From Acidimicrobiia bacterium (lineage in GTDB: Bacteria > Actinomycetota > Acidimicrobiia > Acidimicrobiales > Aldehydirespiratoraceae), in assembly GCA_022820805.1 (NCBI GenBank), contig JAJEEV010000033.1:59398-123397 (forward strand): 64,000 nt of DNA, given 5' to 3'. Position 1 is the stretch's first letter, and every line of letters begins with the position of its first letter. Made by a program: the position numbers and the translations under genes. Below are positions 44,584-52,884 of the stretch, one piece after another. Under the pieces are notes generated by a model that did not search any database, was not told where the DNA came from, and saw nothing but the letters and a program-made list of their open reading frames with translations.

Positions 44584-46369
44584 GCTCCATCCACTTCGAT
44601 CCGAGGTAGGCCTCGATCACGCCCGGATCGGACACGACGTCCTCCGGCGGGCCCTCGGCGATGACGCGGCCGTCGTCGAGCGCGACTACCGACTCGACGT
44701 ACTGGATCAGCGACCGCACCGAGTGCTCGATCACGACGATCGCGGTGTGAGGAGCCACCAACTCGTCGACCGTCCCGAAGAAGCCGGCCCGCTCGGACTC
44801 GTTCAATCCCGCCAGCGGCTCGTCGAGCAGCAGCAGGTCCGGCTCACTGACCATGGCGCGCGCCAACTCGAGGCTCTTGATCTCGGCCGTGGTGAGGGCA
44901 CTCAGCTCGCCGAGCGCCTTGCCGGCGAGGCCGACTCGCTCGAGCATGGCCATCGACGCCGCCACGGGATGCGGCAGCGAGGCGCCGATGGCCGCCACCA
45001 CAACATTGTCGAGCGGCGACATGAGATGGAAGCCCTGGGGAACCTGGAAGGTGCGCGACATGCCGAGCTCGTAGCGCCGCGGGGCGCGCAGCCGGTCTAC
45101 CGCGGCCCCCTTGAACAGGATCCGCCCGGCATCGGCGCGCAGGTGAGCCGTCATGATGTTGAAGAGGGTCGTCTTGCCCGCCCCGTTCGGGCCGATGATG
45201 CCGACGCGCTGGCCGGCATCGACACTGAAGGCCACGTCGGAGAGCACCTCGTTGGCGCCGAAGCTCTTGGCCACGCCATCCACCTCGAGCACCTTGGCGC
45301 CGGCCGGGAGCGGCATTCGCGGCCGTTGACGGCGAAGCGGCAGCCTCAGGAGCGGCGACGGCCTCGGCGAGGGTGCCGCGAGACGCTGGAGAAGGCTCCG
45401 ACCCGCGAGCTCGCGTGATGGATCGGGCCGCGTCGCGATGCGTCGGCAGCCCCGCTCGATGGCGGGCAGGATCCCCCGTGGTATCAGCAGCGCGACCAGG
45501 ACCAGCGCGGCGGCATAGACGAGCTCCTGAGCGCCCGGGACGGTCTCGCCGATCGAGTCGTCCAGGAACATCGCCAGGGGGATGAGGAAGGCCGCACCCA
45601 CGACGGGGCCCCAGGTCTGTCCCACCCCGCCGACGAACGCCACCGACAGCATGACGATCACCACCGTGATCCCGAAGACCTCCTCGGCGACGGTCACCCG
45701 CAGGACGGCCTTGACCCAGAGCACGGCCATGGCGGCCGACAGCGCAGCTGAGATCATGAAGGCGGCCGACTTCCATGCGACGGTGCGGATGCCGACGGCG
45801 CGGGCCAGGACCTCGTTGTCGCGCACCGCACGGAGGGCGAATCCGAAGGAGGTCACGTCGATCAGTTCGCTGATCGCCAGAGCAACCACGAGCATTCCAA
45901 GGCCCACCCACACGTAGGTGTGGGAGTTGGAGAACTCCATGAACTCCCATTCGCCCTCGGGGTGGAACGGAACCGTGAGTTCGGGGTCGCCGTAGTGGGA
46001 GACGAGCAGTTCGAGGATGAGCGGGAAGGAGATGGTGGCCAGGGTGAAGTAGAACCCCCTGAGCCGGAATGTGGGCAGGCCGACGGCCAGGGCCACGGCC
46101 GCGGCGACGCCCATGCCGATGGCCATTCCGATCCAAGGGGAGGTGTCGCTGTCGCGCAGCAGGATCGTGAAGCCGTAGGCGCCGATGCCGACGAACGCGC
46201 TGTGGCCCAGCGAGATCTGTCCGGCCTTGGCCATCAGATTCCAGGCCACACCGGCCAGCGCCCACACGACCGACAGCGTGAGCACCCTCACGTAGAACCG
46301 CTGATCAAGCCAGCCGTTGAGGGCGGCGACGACCACCACCAGCACAATGAACGGAACCAGGCGCCGCAT
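44567..46369 (-). CDS. Fused LivM permease-LivG ATPase
   Basis: A 600-residue fusion from ATG 46369. Residues 1-300 form a LivM-type permease with about 9 membrane helices ('AKAGQISLGHSAFVGIGAY'). Residues about 355-590 form a LivG ATPase: Walker A 'GPNGAGKTTLF', Walker B 'LLLLDEPLAGLNESE', 'FQVPQGFHLMSPLDNV'. The ABC signature is non-canonical ('LSALTTAEIKSLELARAM' in place of LSxGQ). The ATG overlaps the livH stop (TGATG). The ORF-track start at 47101 is a read-through of the livH antiphase. Confidence 0.9.
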   Translation of the reverse strand: MRRLVPFIVLVVVVAALNGWLDQRFYVRVLTLSVVWALAGVAWNLMAKAGQISLGHSAFVGIGAYGFTILLRDSDTSPWIGMAIGMGVAAAVALAVGLPTFRLRGFYFTLATISFPLILELLVSHYGDPELTVPFHPEGEWEFMEFSNSHTYVWVGLGMLVVALAISELIDVTSFGFALRAVRDNEVLARAVGIRTVAWKSAAFMISAALSAAMAVLWVKAVLRVTVAEEVFGITVVIVMLSVAFVGGVGQTWGPVVGAAFLIPLAMFLDDSIGETVPGAQELVYAAALVLVALLIPRGILPAIERGCRRIATRPDPSRELAGRSLLQRLAAPSPRPSPLLRLPLRRQRPRMPLPAGAKVLEVDGVAKSFGANEVLSDVAFSVDAGQRVGIIGPNGAGKTTLFNIMTAHLRADAGRILFKGAAVDRLRAPRRYELGMSRTFQVPQGFHLMSPLDNVVVAAIGASLPHPVAASMAMLERVGLAGKALGELSALTTAEIKSLELARAMVSEPDLLLLDEPLAGLNESERAGFFGTVDELVAPHTAIVVIEHSVRSLIQYVESVVALDDGRVIAEGPPEDVVSDPGVIEAYLGSKWMEHARDQ

Positions 46370-47250
46370 CAGATGGCCCGCTGAACCTTGCCGAACAGGC
46401 CGTTGGGCCGCACGTACAGGATGAGCAGGAACAGCGCGAACACCCAGACGTTCTTCACCGCGGCAGAGGTCCACACCTGCGACACCGACTGGATGATCCC
46501 GATGAGCACGCCCCCGACGAAGGCGCCGCTCACGCTGCCCAGACCGCCGAGCACCACGGCGGCGAACATCACGACCACGAACCGGAACCCCACGAACGGC
46601 GTGATGCTCTGGAACGTGACGAGGGCCGCTCCCCCCACCGCGGTGAGCGCCACGCCGACTCCGAAGGCGATGCGGTTGGTGCGGTCGATGTCGATGCCCA
46701 TGTAGGTGGCCGCCTCCCAGTTCTCCGACGCGGCCCGGATGGCCCTTCCCGTGCCGGTCCGGTTGAGGAACAGGAAGAGCAGCGCCGCCACCAGCAACGA
46801 GAGCAGGAAGGCGTAGAGGCGTACCCGGCTGATGAAGATGTCGCCGATGAAGTCGCCCTCGTTGGCATACGCCGGTGCCACCACCCGGGGCTCCGACGAG
46901 TACCGGATGAGGATCAGGTTCTGGAAGATCAGGCCCAGCCCGATGGTGAGTATCACCTGGGCGTCGTGATTCTCGCGCTGGCCGATCACGAAGCGGATGA
47001 ACAGCCAGTGCACCGCCATGCCCAGCAGCAGGAACACGACGAACACGGCGGGCACTGCGAGGAACGGGTCCAGTCCGAAGCCTCCCGCGAACAGCGCCCA
47101 CGAGAGGTACATCGCGAGCATCATGAAGTCGGCCTGGGCGAAGTTCACCACCCGCATGACGCCGAAGATCAGCCCGAGGCCCGACGCCAGGAGCGCGTAG
47201 ACCCCGCCGATGAGGATCCCCGGCACGAGGAACTGCAGGAACTCAACCAT
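46369..47250 (-). CDS. livH: Branched-chain amino acid-type permease LivH
   Basis: A 293-residue membrane protein with about 8 helices; 'GGVYALLASGLGLIFGVMRVVNFAQADFMML' and 'GIDIDRTNRIAFGVGVALTAVGGAA' are LivH landmarks. It pairs with the LivM domain. It is separated from the binding-protein gene by 88 bp containing a strong hairpin, and coupled downstream to the livM-livG fusion. Confidence 0.92.
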   Translation of the reverse strand: MVEFLQFLVPGILIGGVYALLASGLGLIFGVMRVVNFAQADFMMLAMYLSWALFAGGFGLDPFLAVPAVFVVFLLLGMAVHWLFIRFVIGQRENHDAQVILTIGLGLIFQNLILIRYSSEPRVVAPAYANEGDFIGDIFISRVRLYAFLLSLLVAALLFLFLNRTGTGRAIRAASENWEAATYMGIDIDRTNRIAFGVGVALTAVGGAALVTFQSITPFVGFRFVVVMFAAVVLGGLGSVSGAFVGGVLIGIIQSVSQVWTSAAVKNVWVFALFLLILYVRPNGLFGKVQRAI

Positions 47251-47258
47251 TACGCCGA

Positions 47259-47294
47259 CCGGCCCCGCCCCCGGCCATCCGGGGACGGGGCCGG
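47259..47294 (-). terminator. Strong hairpin between the binding-protein gene and livH
   Basis: Nine G/C-rich pairs, one C/A mismatch and six more pairs close a 4-nt loop (ccat). No U-tract follows. It is probably a partial terminator or an mRNA-stabilising structure that lets the binding protein be made in excess over the transporter. Confidence 0.6.
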
Positions 47295-47338
47295 CTCCCG
47301 AGAGGAGCGCATCGAATTATCGGGGTGGTGGACTCTCG

Positions 47339-48913
47339 TCAACTCCAGACGGGCTCGCACACGGCGAACTCCACCGGATAGACCGTGCACGGGATCAGGT
47401 TCCCGTCCACCTCCTGCCACTGCGCCAGCACCCCGAAGTGCTGGTCGACGCGGCCGGTGGCGCTGAAGCTGATCGCGGAGGTCGGCATGAGGTCCACTGC
47501 GACGCCCTCGGTCAGCTTGACGGTGTTGAAGGCCCTGGTGACCGCGTCCGGGGAGGGATCGCCGGCCTGCTCCAGCGCGGCTGCGATGAGATGCACCACG
47601 AAGTAGCCGCCGATGTGGTCCTGGCGGGCGTAGGGCTGGTCGATGGCCGCCGCCAGCTCGTCGAACGCGTCGGTGCCGGCGAGCGGGTTGGCGTAGACGA
47701 ACGTCGACAGCCCGGCCACCTGCGGACCGAGATCGGCCCATGCGGGCAGCAGCCCCTGCCCGCCGTTCTGGACGACCGGTGCGGTGACGCCCCGGGCGAT
47801 CAGCTCGTTCTGGAGTCCGCTCACATCGCTGAAGGCGAAGGCGATGTTGAAGATGACGTCCACGTCGGCGTTGGCGATCTTGGTCGCCACGCCCGAGGGA
47901 TCGTCGAGCCCGCCCGGCGCCCATGTGTCGGTGACCGCAACGTCGATCCCCCGCTCGCCGAACTCGGCCAGCAGGGCTTGCTGCAGCGGCACCGCCGCAG
48001 CCGATGTGGAACCGACGACGGCCACCCGCTCCATCGTGATCCCCGCCTGGTCGAGGCCGGGCTGGATGGCGTCGAGGATGAGGCCCTTGATGGCCGACGC
48101 CGGCGGCGAGTAGCCGAACACATGGGTGAAGCCCTCGCGGTCGGTCACCGAGTCGGCGAAGCTCTCGGTCACGAACGGGACCCCGGCCCGCTCGGACACC
48201 TCGGTCGCGGCCAGGCTGAACGACGACAGCCACGAACCTGCGATGGCTGATACGGCGGGCTCGTCGTCGAGCAGCCGCTCGACCGCGGTGGCCGCCTCCT
48301 CCGCGGACCCGCCCGCATCGTAGATTGCGAGCCGCAGCGTGGCGCCGCAGAGCGATTCGATGCCACCGGCCGCGTTGAGGTCCTCCACCGCCTTGGTCGC
48401 GCCGGCGATCTCGGCACTGCCGACGAAGCTGAACGTTCCCGACATCGGCCACACCGTGCCGATGACCACCTCGTCCACACAGTTGCGATCGTCGACCGCA
48501 GCTGCGGCGGCGGCCTCCTCGGCCGCGGCGGCGGCTTCCGCCTCGGCTGCGGCGGCGGCCTCCTGCGCCTCCTGCAACTGCTGTTCGAGATCGGCCACGA
48601 CCGACGGGTCGACGCCCTCGGCGGACTCGGCATCCGCGATCGCCTCGGCCAGGGCCGCCTCGGCCTCCGCAGCCTTGGCCGCGGCCGCGTCCGCCTCGGC
48701 CCGGGCGTCCGCCGCATCAGCCTCGGCCTGCTCGAGCGCGGCCGCGTCGACACCCGAGTCGACGACGGCGGCCGCGGTGGTGGGCGTGGCCTCTCCGGCC
48801 GGGTCGGTCGTCGAGTCGTCGCCGCATGAGGCTCCGACCAGGCTGATGATCGCGAGCAGCAAGCACCACTTGATCACCGTTCGTGTGCCGCTGGCGGGTC
48901 GCGTCGTGTTCAT
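47339..48913 (-). CDS. ABC substrate-binding lipoprotein with N-terminal Ala/Glu coiled coil
   Basis: A 524-residue binding protein. The signal peptide ends in a lipobox 'LVGASC', then a Thr-rich linker. A long Ala/Glu/Asp helix follows (about residues 58-145, 'EQAEADAADARAEADAAAAK'), probably a coiled coil holding the domain off the membrane. The periplasmic-binding-protein type I fold follows ('VVIGTVWPMSGTFSFVGSAEIAGA', 'GSWLSSFSLAATEV'). ATG 48913 has 'aaggag' upstream. It is the first gene of the importer operon. The ligand could be an amino acid, amide or aromatic acid. Confidence 0.9.
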   Translation of the reverse strand: MNTTRPASGTRTVIKWCLLLAIISLVGASCGDDSTTDPAGEATPTTAAAVVDSGVDAAALEQAEADAADARAEADAAAAKAAEAEAALAEAIADAESAEGVDPSVVADLEQQLQEAQEAAAAAEAEAAAAAEEAAAAAAVDDRNCVDEVVIGTVWPMSGTFSFVGSAEIAGATKAVEDLNAAGGIESLCGATLRLAIYDAGGSAEEAATAVERLLDDEPAVSAIAGSWLSSFSLAATEVSERAGVPFVTESFADSVTDREGFTHVFGYSPPASAIKGLILDAIQPGLDQAGITMERVAVVGSTSAAAVPLQQALLAEFGERGIDVAVTDTWAPGGLDDPSGVATKIANADVDVIFNIAFAFSDVSGLQNELIARGVTAPVVQNGGQGLLPAWADLGPQVAGLSTFVYANPLAGTDAFDELAAAIDQPYARQDHIGGYFVVHLIAAALEQAGDPSPDAVTRAFNTVKLTEGVAVDLMPTSAISFSATGRVDQHFGVLAQWQEVDGNLIPCTVYPVEFAVCEPVWS

Positions 48914-48973
48914 GGCTGCTCCTTGGTCTGGTGGCACCGGCCTGCCGATCTCGCGAAATCAACCGGTGTCCCG

Positions 48974-49018
48974 ACATTAGGCAGTCTCCCGGCCGATGTC
49001 AAAAGTGATATCACTTTT
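48974..49018 (-). promoter_or_regulatory. Importer operon promoter with 18-bp palindromic operator
   Basis: On the minus strand TTGACA (48997-49002), a 17-nt spacer and TAATGT (48974-48979) form a near-consensus promoter. The perfect palindrome 'aaaagtgatatcactttt' (49001-49018) touches the -35 from upstream. It is a good repressor or activator site; the TetR protein at 43193 is one candidate ligand-responsive regulator. The rest of the spacer up to 49230 shows no supported gene. Confidence 0.7.
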
Positions 49019-49230
49019 TTTATTGTTGCTCCGACCATGGACCGCGCTTGGCGACTACGAGACGGTGTTCGTGCCCCGCTACGGACGGCTACGTCATCGA
49101 GTCCGCCGTGGTCACCGGCGACAATTGCCCCGCTTGCTGCTCAAGCCCTGCTGCGTGTCCCCGCACTGCCCCGCAGTACTCTGCCGCATTGTTTTCGCAG
49201 GGTCCGAAACATCAGGAAGGAGGACCTGAC

Positions 49231-50082
49231 ATGGCTAGTAAATCGCCACCGTCGGGGCCGCGCTCGGAGCCGGGGCGTCTCGGGAGGTACACGAAGCGGG
49301 CCGAGCCAATAGTGCTCGCGTTGGCGATCGCCAGCGTGCCGTTGTTCTTGCTGGAGCATCGGCATTGGCTCGCCGCTGCTGCCGGCTGGGTCGTGGTGGC
49401 GGTGTTCTTTGCGGACCTCGTCATTCGTGTCGCGCTGGTTGACGGATCAAGACGCGAGTACTTGGTCCGCCACTGGTACGACGTGGCGATCGTGTTGTTG
49501 TCACTGTTGCCGTTGGCTCGTCCCCTGAGAGCACTGCGAGCGTTGACGTTGCTCCGCGGTCTGCGAGCCTTCATCGCCGCCCACAAGGCAGCCACCACCC
49601 TGACGCGGGGCTGGAGGGGCCTGCACGGCAAGGCACTGATCGTCTCGAGCGTCGCGTTGTCAGCGGTGGCCGTGCTGGCTGTGTACGAGGCGGAGCACGC
49701 AGCCGGTGGCAGCATCGACTCGTTGGAGGACGCTCTGTGGTGGGCGGCCGCGACCGTCACGACTGTCGGTTACGGAGATCTAAGCCCCGACACCACTGCA
49801 GCGCGTGCGGCTGCGGTGGTGCTGATGGTGTGCGGAGTCTCGCTGTTCGGCCTGCTCACTGCGAACGTGTCGGCGAAGTTCTTGAAGAACGATGCGCTGC
49901 TGGCCTACGAGCAACTGGCGGCGATGCTCCACACGGGTCGGTCGTGCCCGAATTGTGGCCACACGCCGTCGCTGCACGACAGCGATGCCGACCCGGCACG
50001 CGGGCCCGAAGCGGCGGCAGCCGCCGATCCAACCGAGTTGGCGTCCGTCCCTGTGGATTCCGACGCTCGGGGCCACCGGTAG
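49231..50082 (+). CDS. Voltage-gated-type potassium channel with C-terminal CxxC segment
   Basis: A 283-residue membrane protein with six probable helices, an S4-like Arg/Leu stretch ('LARPLRALRALTLLRGLRAF') and the selectivity filter 'TVTTVGYGDLSP'. After the last helix comes a short 'SCPNCGH' element and an Ala/Asp-rich tail. ATG 49231 is preceded by a strong 'aggaaggagg', so I prefer it to the ORF-track start at 49048. Potassium conduction is inferred from the filter. Confidence 0.87.
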   Translation: MASKSPPSGPRSEPGRLGRYTKRAEPIVLALAIASVPLFLLEHRHWLAAAAGWVVVAVFFADLVIRVALVDGSRREYLVRHWYDVAIVLLSLLPLARPLRALRALTLLRGLRAFIAAHKAATTLTRGWRGLHGKALIVSSVALSAVAVLAVYEAEHAAGGSIDSLEDALWWAAATVTTVGYGDLSPDTTAARAAAVVLMVCGVSLFGLLTANVSAKFLKNDALLAYEQLAAMLHTGRSCPNCGHTPSLHDSDADPARGPEAAAAADPTELASVPVDSDARGHR

Positions 50083-50245
50083 CGCCGGTAGCAACAGGTC
50101 GGGACGGCCTTGACTGCGGCTGCGAGACCGACCGCCAGAAGCGTCAGGGCTGCAGGCAACAACGGACCGTCTGACGATTCTCTTCCGCGACATCGCGTCT
50201 CGGGGCCGCAGGCATCTGTAGTGCATATCGTGATACATTCCGGTC

Positions 50246-50485
50246 GTGGCCCGTTCGATATCGGTTCGTCTCGATGAGGACGCCCAGCGCGCTCTGCGCC
50301 AGCTGGAGGATCAGGGCCTGACGCAGTCCGAGGCCATCCGGTCCTCGCTGGTGCATGAAGCGGCCCGCATCCGGGCCCGGCGGGCTCTGGCCGCGGAGGT
50401 GGCCGCCCTCGAGGCCGACGAGGCCGACCGGGCCGAGATGAGCGAGGTCGCGACTCTCATGGAACAGCTCCGTGCGCCGGGGTGA
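50246..50485 (+). CDS. Ribbon-helix-helix antitoxin (MazE-like partner)
   Basis: A 79-residue protein: 'RSISVRLDEDAQRALRQLEDQGLTQSEAIRSSLV' is a ribbon-helix-helix domain, with an acidic C-terminus. GTG start with the AT-rich 'atatcgtgatacattcc' just upstream as probable promoter and operator. It overlaps the toxin gene by 14 bp. Confidence 0.85.
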   Translation: MARSISVRLDEDAQRALRQLEDQGLTQSEAIRSSLVHEAARIRARRALAAEVAALEADEADRAEMSEVATLMEQLRAPG

Positions 50486-50789
50486 CATCTTCGAACTGCG
50501 CCTCCCACGAGGCGTGGGACATGAACAGCGAGGCCGTCGCTTCGGAGTGGTGGTGCAGTCCGACGCGCTGCTGCCGCGATCGGTCGTGCAGGTGGCGCCA
50601 ACCTCAACCAGCGCCCGGCCAGCCTCGTTCCGGCCAGTCATCGAGGTGGACGGGACCGCGACGACGGTGCTCGTCGAGCATGTCGGCGCCGTCGACGTCA
50701 CCCGCCTCGGCGACCTGGTCGGCCACCTGCGCCCAGAGGAGCAGTGGGGCATCGACACCGCCCTAACAACGATCTTCGACCTGCAATAG
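50472..50789 (+). CDS. MazF/PemK-family toxin
   Basis: A 105-residue endoribonuclease-type toxin: 'MRRGDIFELRLPRG', 'GRRFGVVVQSDALLP', 'VVQVAPTSTSARPASFRP' and 'VLVEHVGAVDVTRLGD' follow the MazF beta-barrel pattern. Coupled to its antitoxin. The 194-bp stretch after it (50790-50983) shows no supported gene. Confidence 0.88.
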   Translation: MRRGDIFELRLPRGVGHEQRGRRFGVVVQSDALLPRSVVQVAPTSTSARPASFRPVIEVDGTATTVLVEHVGAVDVTRLGDLVGHLRPEEQWGIDTALTTIFDLQ

Positions 50790-50969
50790 CATCCACCGCC
50801 CGGCTCGCCACGAGCCTGCGGGCAGGCCTAGATCAGCACAGCCACAGCAGCCCTCGGCTCCACGCCTCGACGCACGCATAGCCGTAGGCAGCCGACGTCA
50901 TCTCGAGGACCCCGTCGGGATCGACCGCGCCGATCTCCGCCACGCCGTTGAATGGGCCCTGGGAGCGGT

Positions 50970-50989
50970 GACTACTAACGTGACTAGCC
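50970..50989. repeat. Dispersed 20-bp repeat, copy 2
   Basis: 'gactactaacgtgactagcc' differs at one position from the copy at 13131-13150. It overlaps the stop codon of the small ORF 50984-51187. Confidence 0.6.
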
Positions 50990-51187
50990 GTGATCGCGTG
51001 GCTGCTTAGGTGGTTTCTTGCCGCGTAATCCGGCGATGGCTCCGGCCAAGGCCCAGCCTAAGTTGCTGCGGATTTTTCGCCGCCGATGTTGGCGTTCTAG
51101 GCGGTCGAGTTTGGCTTCGAGTTCGTCGATTTGACGGTTCAAGTCCTTCGCGGCGTCGTCTGCGGAAGGCATCGAGATGTTCATGCT
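50984..51187 (-). CDS. Small coiled-coil hypothetical protein
   Basis: About 67 residues from ATG near 51187 (MNISMPSADDAAKD; the ORF track starts at 51232). 'LNRQIDELEAKLDRLERQHRRRK' is a clear heptad coiled coil; 'LGWALAGAIAGL' is a short hydrophobic stretch and the tail is basic. No family recognised. Lower GC than its neighbours suggests acquisition. The spacer to the tRNA (51188-51395) holds nothing else I can support. Confidence 0.5.
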   Translation of the reverse strand, partial: SMNISMPSADDAAKDLNRQIDELEAKLDRLERQHRRRKIRSNLGWALAGAIAGLRGKKPPKQPRDHG

Positions 51188-51395
51188 GCGAGCACGATAT
51201 CGCTGCGGTCTGATGACGCGCCGCTCCAGCATCAGCGTCAGGAAGGGATAGTTCGACCAAGGATCCGCCGGAGAGCCGAGATGAGACCCACCAGTGGATG
51301 CTCACCCCCCGGCCCATCAGATCCTCGCCGACGAACCCGACAACTGATCGTCGCAGGTGAGGCTGGATCTGGGATGTGGTCTGAGGTGGGCTTTG

Positions 51396-51470
51396 TCGGG
51401 CTGGGGAGATTTGAACTCCCGACCTTCGGTCCCCCAGACCGACGCGCTAACCAAGCTGCGCCACAGCCCG
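51396..51470 (-). tRNA. tRNA-Pro (anticodon GGG)
   Basis: Full cloverleaf on the minus strand. Acceptor CGGGCTG pairs with CAGCCCG plus discriminator A, the D arm is GCGC...GCGC, and the anticodon stem TCGGT/ACCGA encloses CTGGGGG (anticodon GGG). The T arm GGGAG-TTCAAAT-CTCCC closes it. CCA is not encoded. It reads proline CCC codons. Confidence 0.95.
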
Positions 51471-51489
51471 AATGGGCTGAGGCTAGCGG

Positions 51490-51702
51490 CTACAGCAACA
51501 GGGCGACACCCTGCACGGCCCGCCAGACGAGGTAGACCGCGGCTCCGCCCACCAGCAGCCAGAAGTGCCACGGGATGCGCTCAGCGGCCGGTGCCGGGAC
51601 CTTCTCGGGCTGCTGGACCTCCGACCCGCAGCCGGGGCAGGCGCCCTCAGATGTGAGCGTCGCCGGCGTCAGGTATCGCTCGCAGGACCGGCACCATGCC
51701 AT
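51490..51702 (-). CDS. Small zinc-ribbon membrane protein
   Basis: 70 residues from ATG 51702 (MAWCRSCERYLTP). Two CxxC pairs ('WCRSC', 'CPGCG') form a zinc ribbon, followed by a Pro/Ala linker and one C-terminal transmembrane helix ('WHFWLLVGGAAVYLVW'). Found next to the tRNA and 5 bp after the SpoIIE-type phosphatase. Function unknown. Confidence 0.7.
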   Translation of the reverse strand: MAWCRSCERYLTPATLTSEGACPGCGSEVQQPEKVPAPAAERIPWHFWLLVGGAAVYLVWRAVQGVALLL

Positions 51703-51706
51703 GGGC

Positions 51707-52786
51707 TCAGTCGCGGCGGATGGCCATGATGGCCGTGTCGTCACCGATCGACCCGCCCGCGAAGTCCTTGGCCGCGTCCAGCAGCGACTTGCACAACACG
51801 TCGGGGGCCGCGTTCAGGTCGCGCTCCACCGACTTGATGATCCGGCCCTCGCCGAACAGCTGGCGACCGGCGCGGGCCTCGGCCAGACCGTCGGTGTACA
51901 TCACCACCAGATCCCCCGACGCCATCGGAATCTCACGCGAGAAGTACGTCGCCGCCGGGTCGAGCATCAGCAGCGGGCCCGTCGACCGCAGCGGCCTCAC
52001 CCCGTCCTCCTGGAACAGGAACGCGGCCGGGTGGCCCGCCGACGAGTAGCGCAGCGTCCCCGCCTCGGTGTCGAACACCACCACACAGACCGAGATGAAC
52101 TCCTCGTTGCGGTCACCCGCCGCCAGCTGATCGTTGATCTCCTCAAGGGCCTGGGCCGGGTCGCGGAACTGGCGCAGGAACACCCTCAGCAGGTACTTGG
52201 CCTGGAACGCGGTGATGGACGACTCGATGCCGTGGCCGGCCACATCGCCGATCACCGCGGCCACCCGGTGGCGCCCCACCCGGTGCACGTCGAAGAAGTC
52301 GCCGGCCATCAAGCCCGAGCCGGCCTGGTACACCCGGCCGATCTCGAACCCGCTGAAGTCGGGCACCTCCTCGGGCGCCAGACGGGCCGCCCAAGCCTTC
52401 GGCGCCAGTTGCTCCTGCTGCAGCGCCTGCTCGGCCCGGCGCTCCAGCCCGATGCGGTTGCGGGCCATGCGGGCCTCTTCCACCGAGGTGCGGGCCCACC
52501 ACACCGACATAAGCGCAGGCAGCGCCAGCAGCCCGAGCACCGCGGCGATGTTGGCCGACTCCACCCTGCCGACCAGCAGAGCCGCCGGCGCCAGCAGGGC
52601 GTAGACGATCACGCCGTGGAGCTCCTTGCGCAGCGAGGTCATCGCCAGGGCCTTCGCCTCGGGGTGCACGGCGGCGTCGGCCTCCACCAGGCGCAGGACC
52701 CGCATCCGGTGGCGGGCCGAGCGGACGTAGAAGATCATGGCCAGCGCGCAGGACAGAGCCAGAAGATCGAGAACGATCGTTCTCAC
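51707..52786 (-). CDS. Membrane-anchored SpoIIE/RsbU-type PP2C phosphatase
   Basis: About 359 residues. Two or three N-terminal hydrophobic segments ('TIVLDLLALSCALAMIFYV', 'ALLAPAALLVGRV', 'VLGLLALPALMSVWWA') precede a linker helix and a PP2C_SIG domain. That domain has 'GLMAGDFFDVHRVGRHRVAAVIGDVAGHGIESS', 'VMYTDGLAEARAGRQLFG' and 'GDDTAIMAIRRD', all with the metal Asp residues. GTG 52786 has 'ggggagggg' upstream. It probably dephosphorylates an anti-anti-sigma factor; none is adjacent. Confidence 0.88.
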   Translation of the reverse strand: MRTIVLDLLALSCALAMIFYVRSARHRMRVLRLVEADAAVHPEAKALAMTSLRKELHGVIVYALLAPAALLVGRVESANIAAVLGLLALPALMSVWWARTSVEEARMARNRIGLERRAEQALQQEQLAPKAWAARLAPEEVPDFSGFEIGRVYQAGSGLMAGDFFDVHRVGRHRVAAVIGDVAGHGIESSITAFQAKYLLRVFLRQFRDPAQALEEINDQLAAGDRNEEFISVCVVVFDTEAGTLRYSSAGHPAAFLFQEDGVRPLRSTGPLLMLDPAATYFSREIPMASGDLVVMYTDGLAEARAGRQLFGEGRIIKSVERDLNAAPDVLCKSLLDAAKDFAGGSIGDDTAIMAIRRD

Positions 52787-52884
52787 ACGCACCCCTCCCC
52801 GCACTCGGCCGGCCGTTGCCGTCCATCGTACCGGTATCGGCGTAGTCCGGGCCGTTCAGGGTCCCGGACCCGGCGGCGGTACGG

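Noticed and set aside
49001-49024. Rho-independent terminator (palindrome followed by T-run)
   Set aside because: No plus-strand gene ends upstream of it, and it abuts a near-consensus minus-strand promoter, so operator is the better reading.
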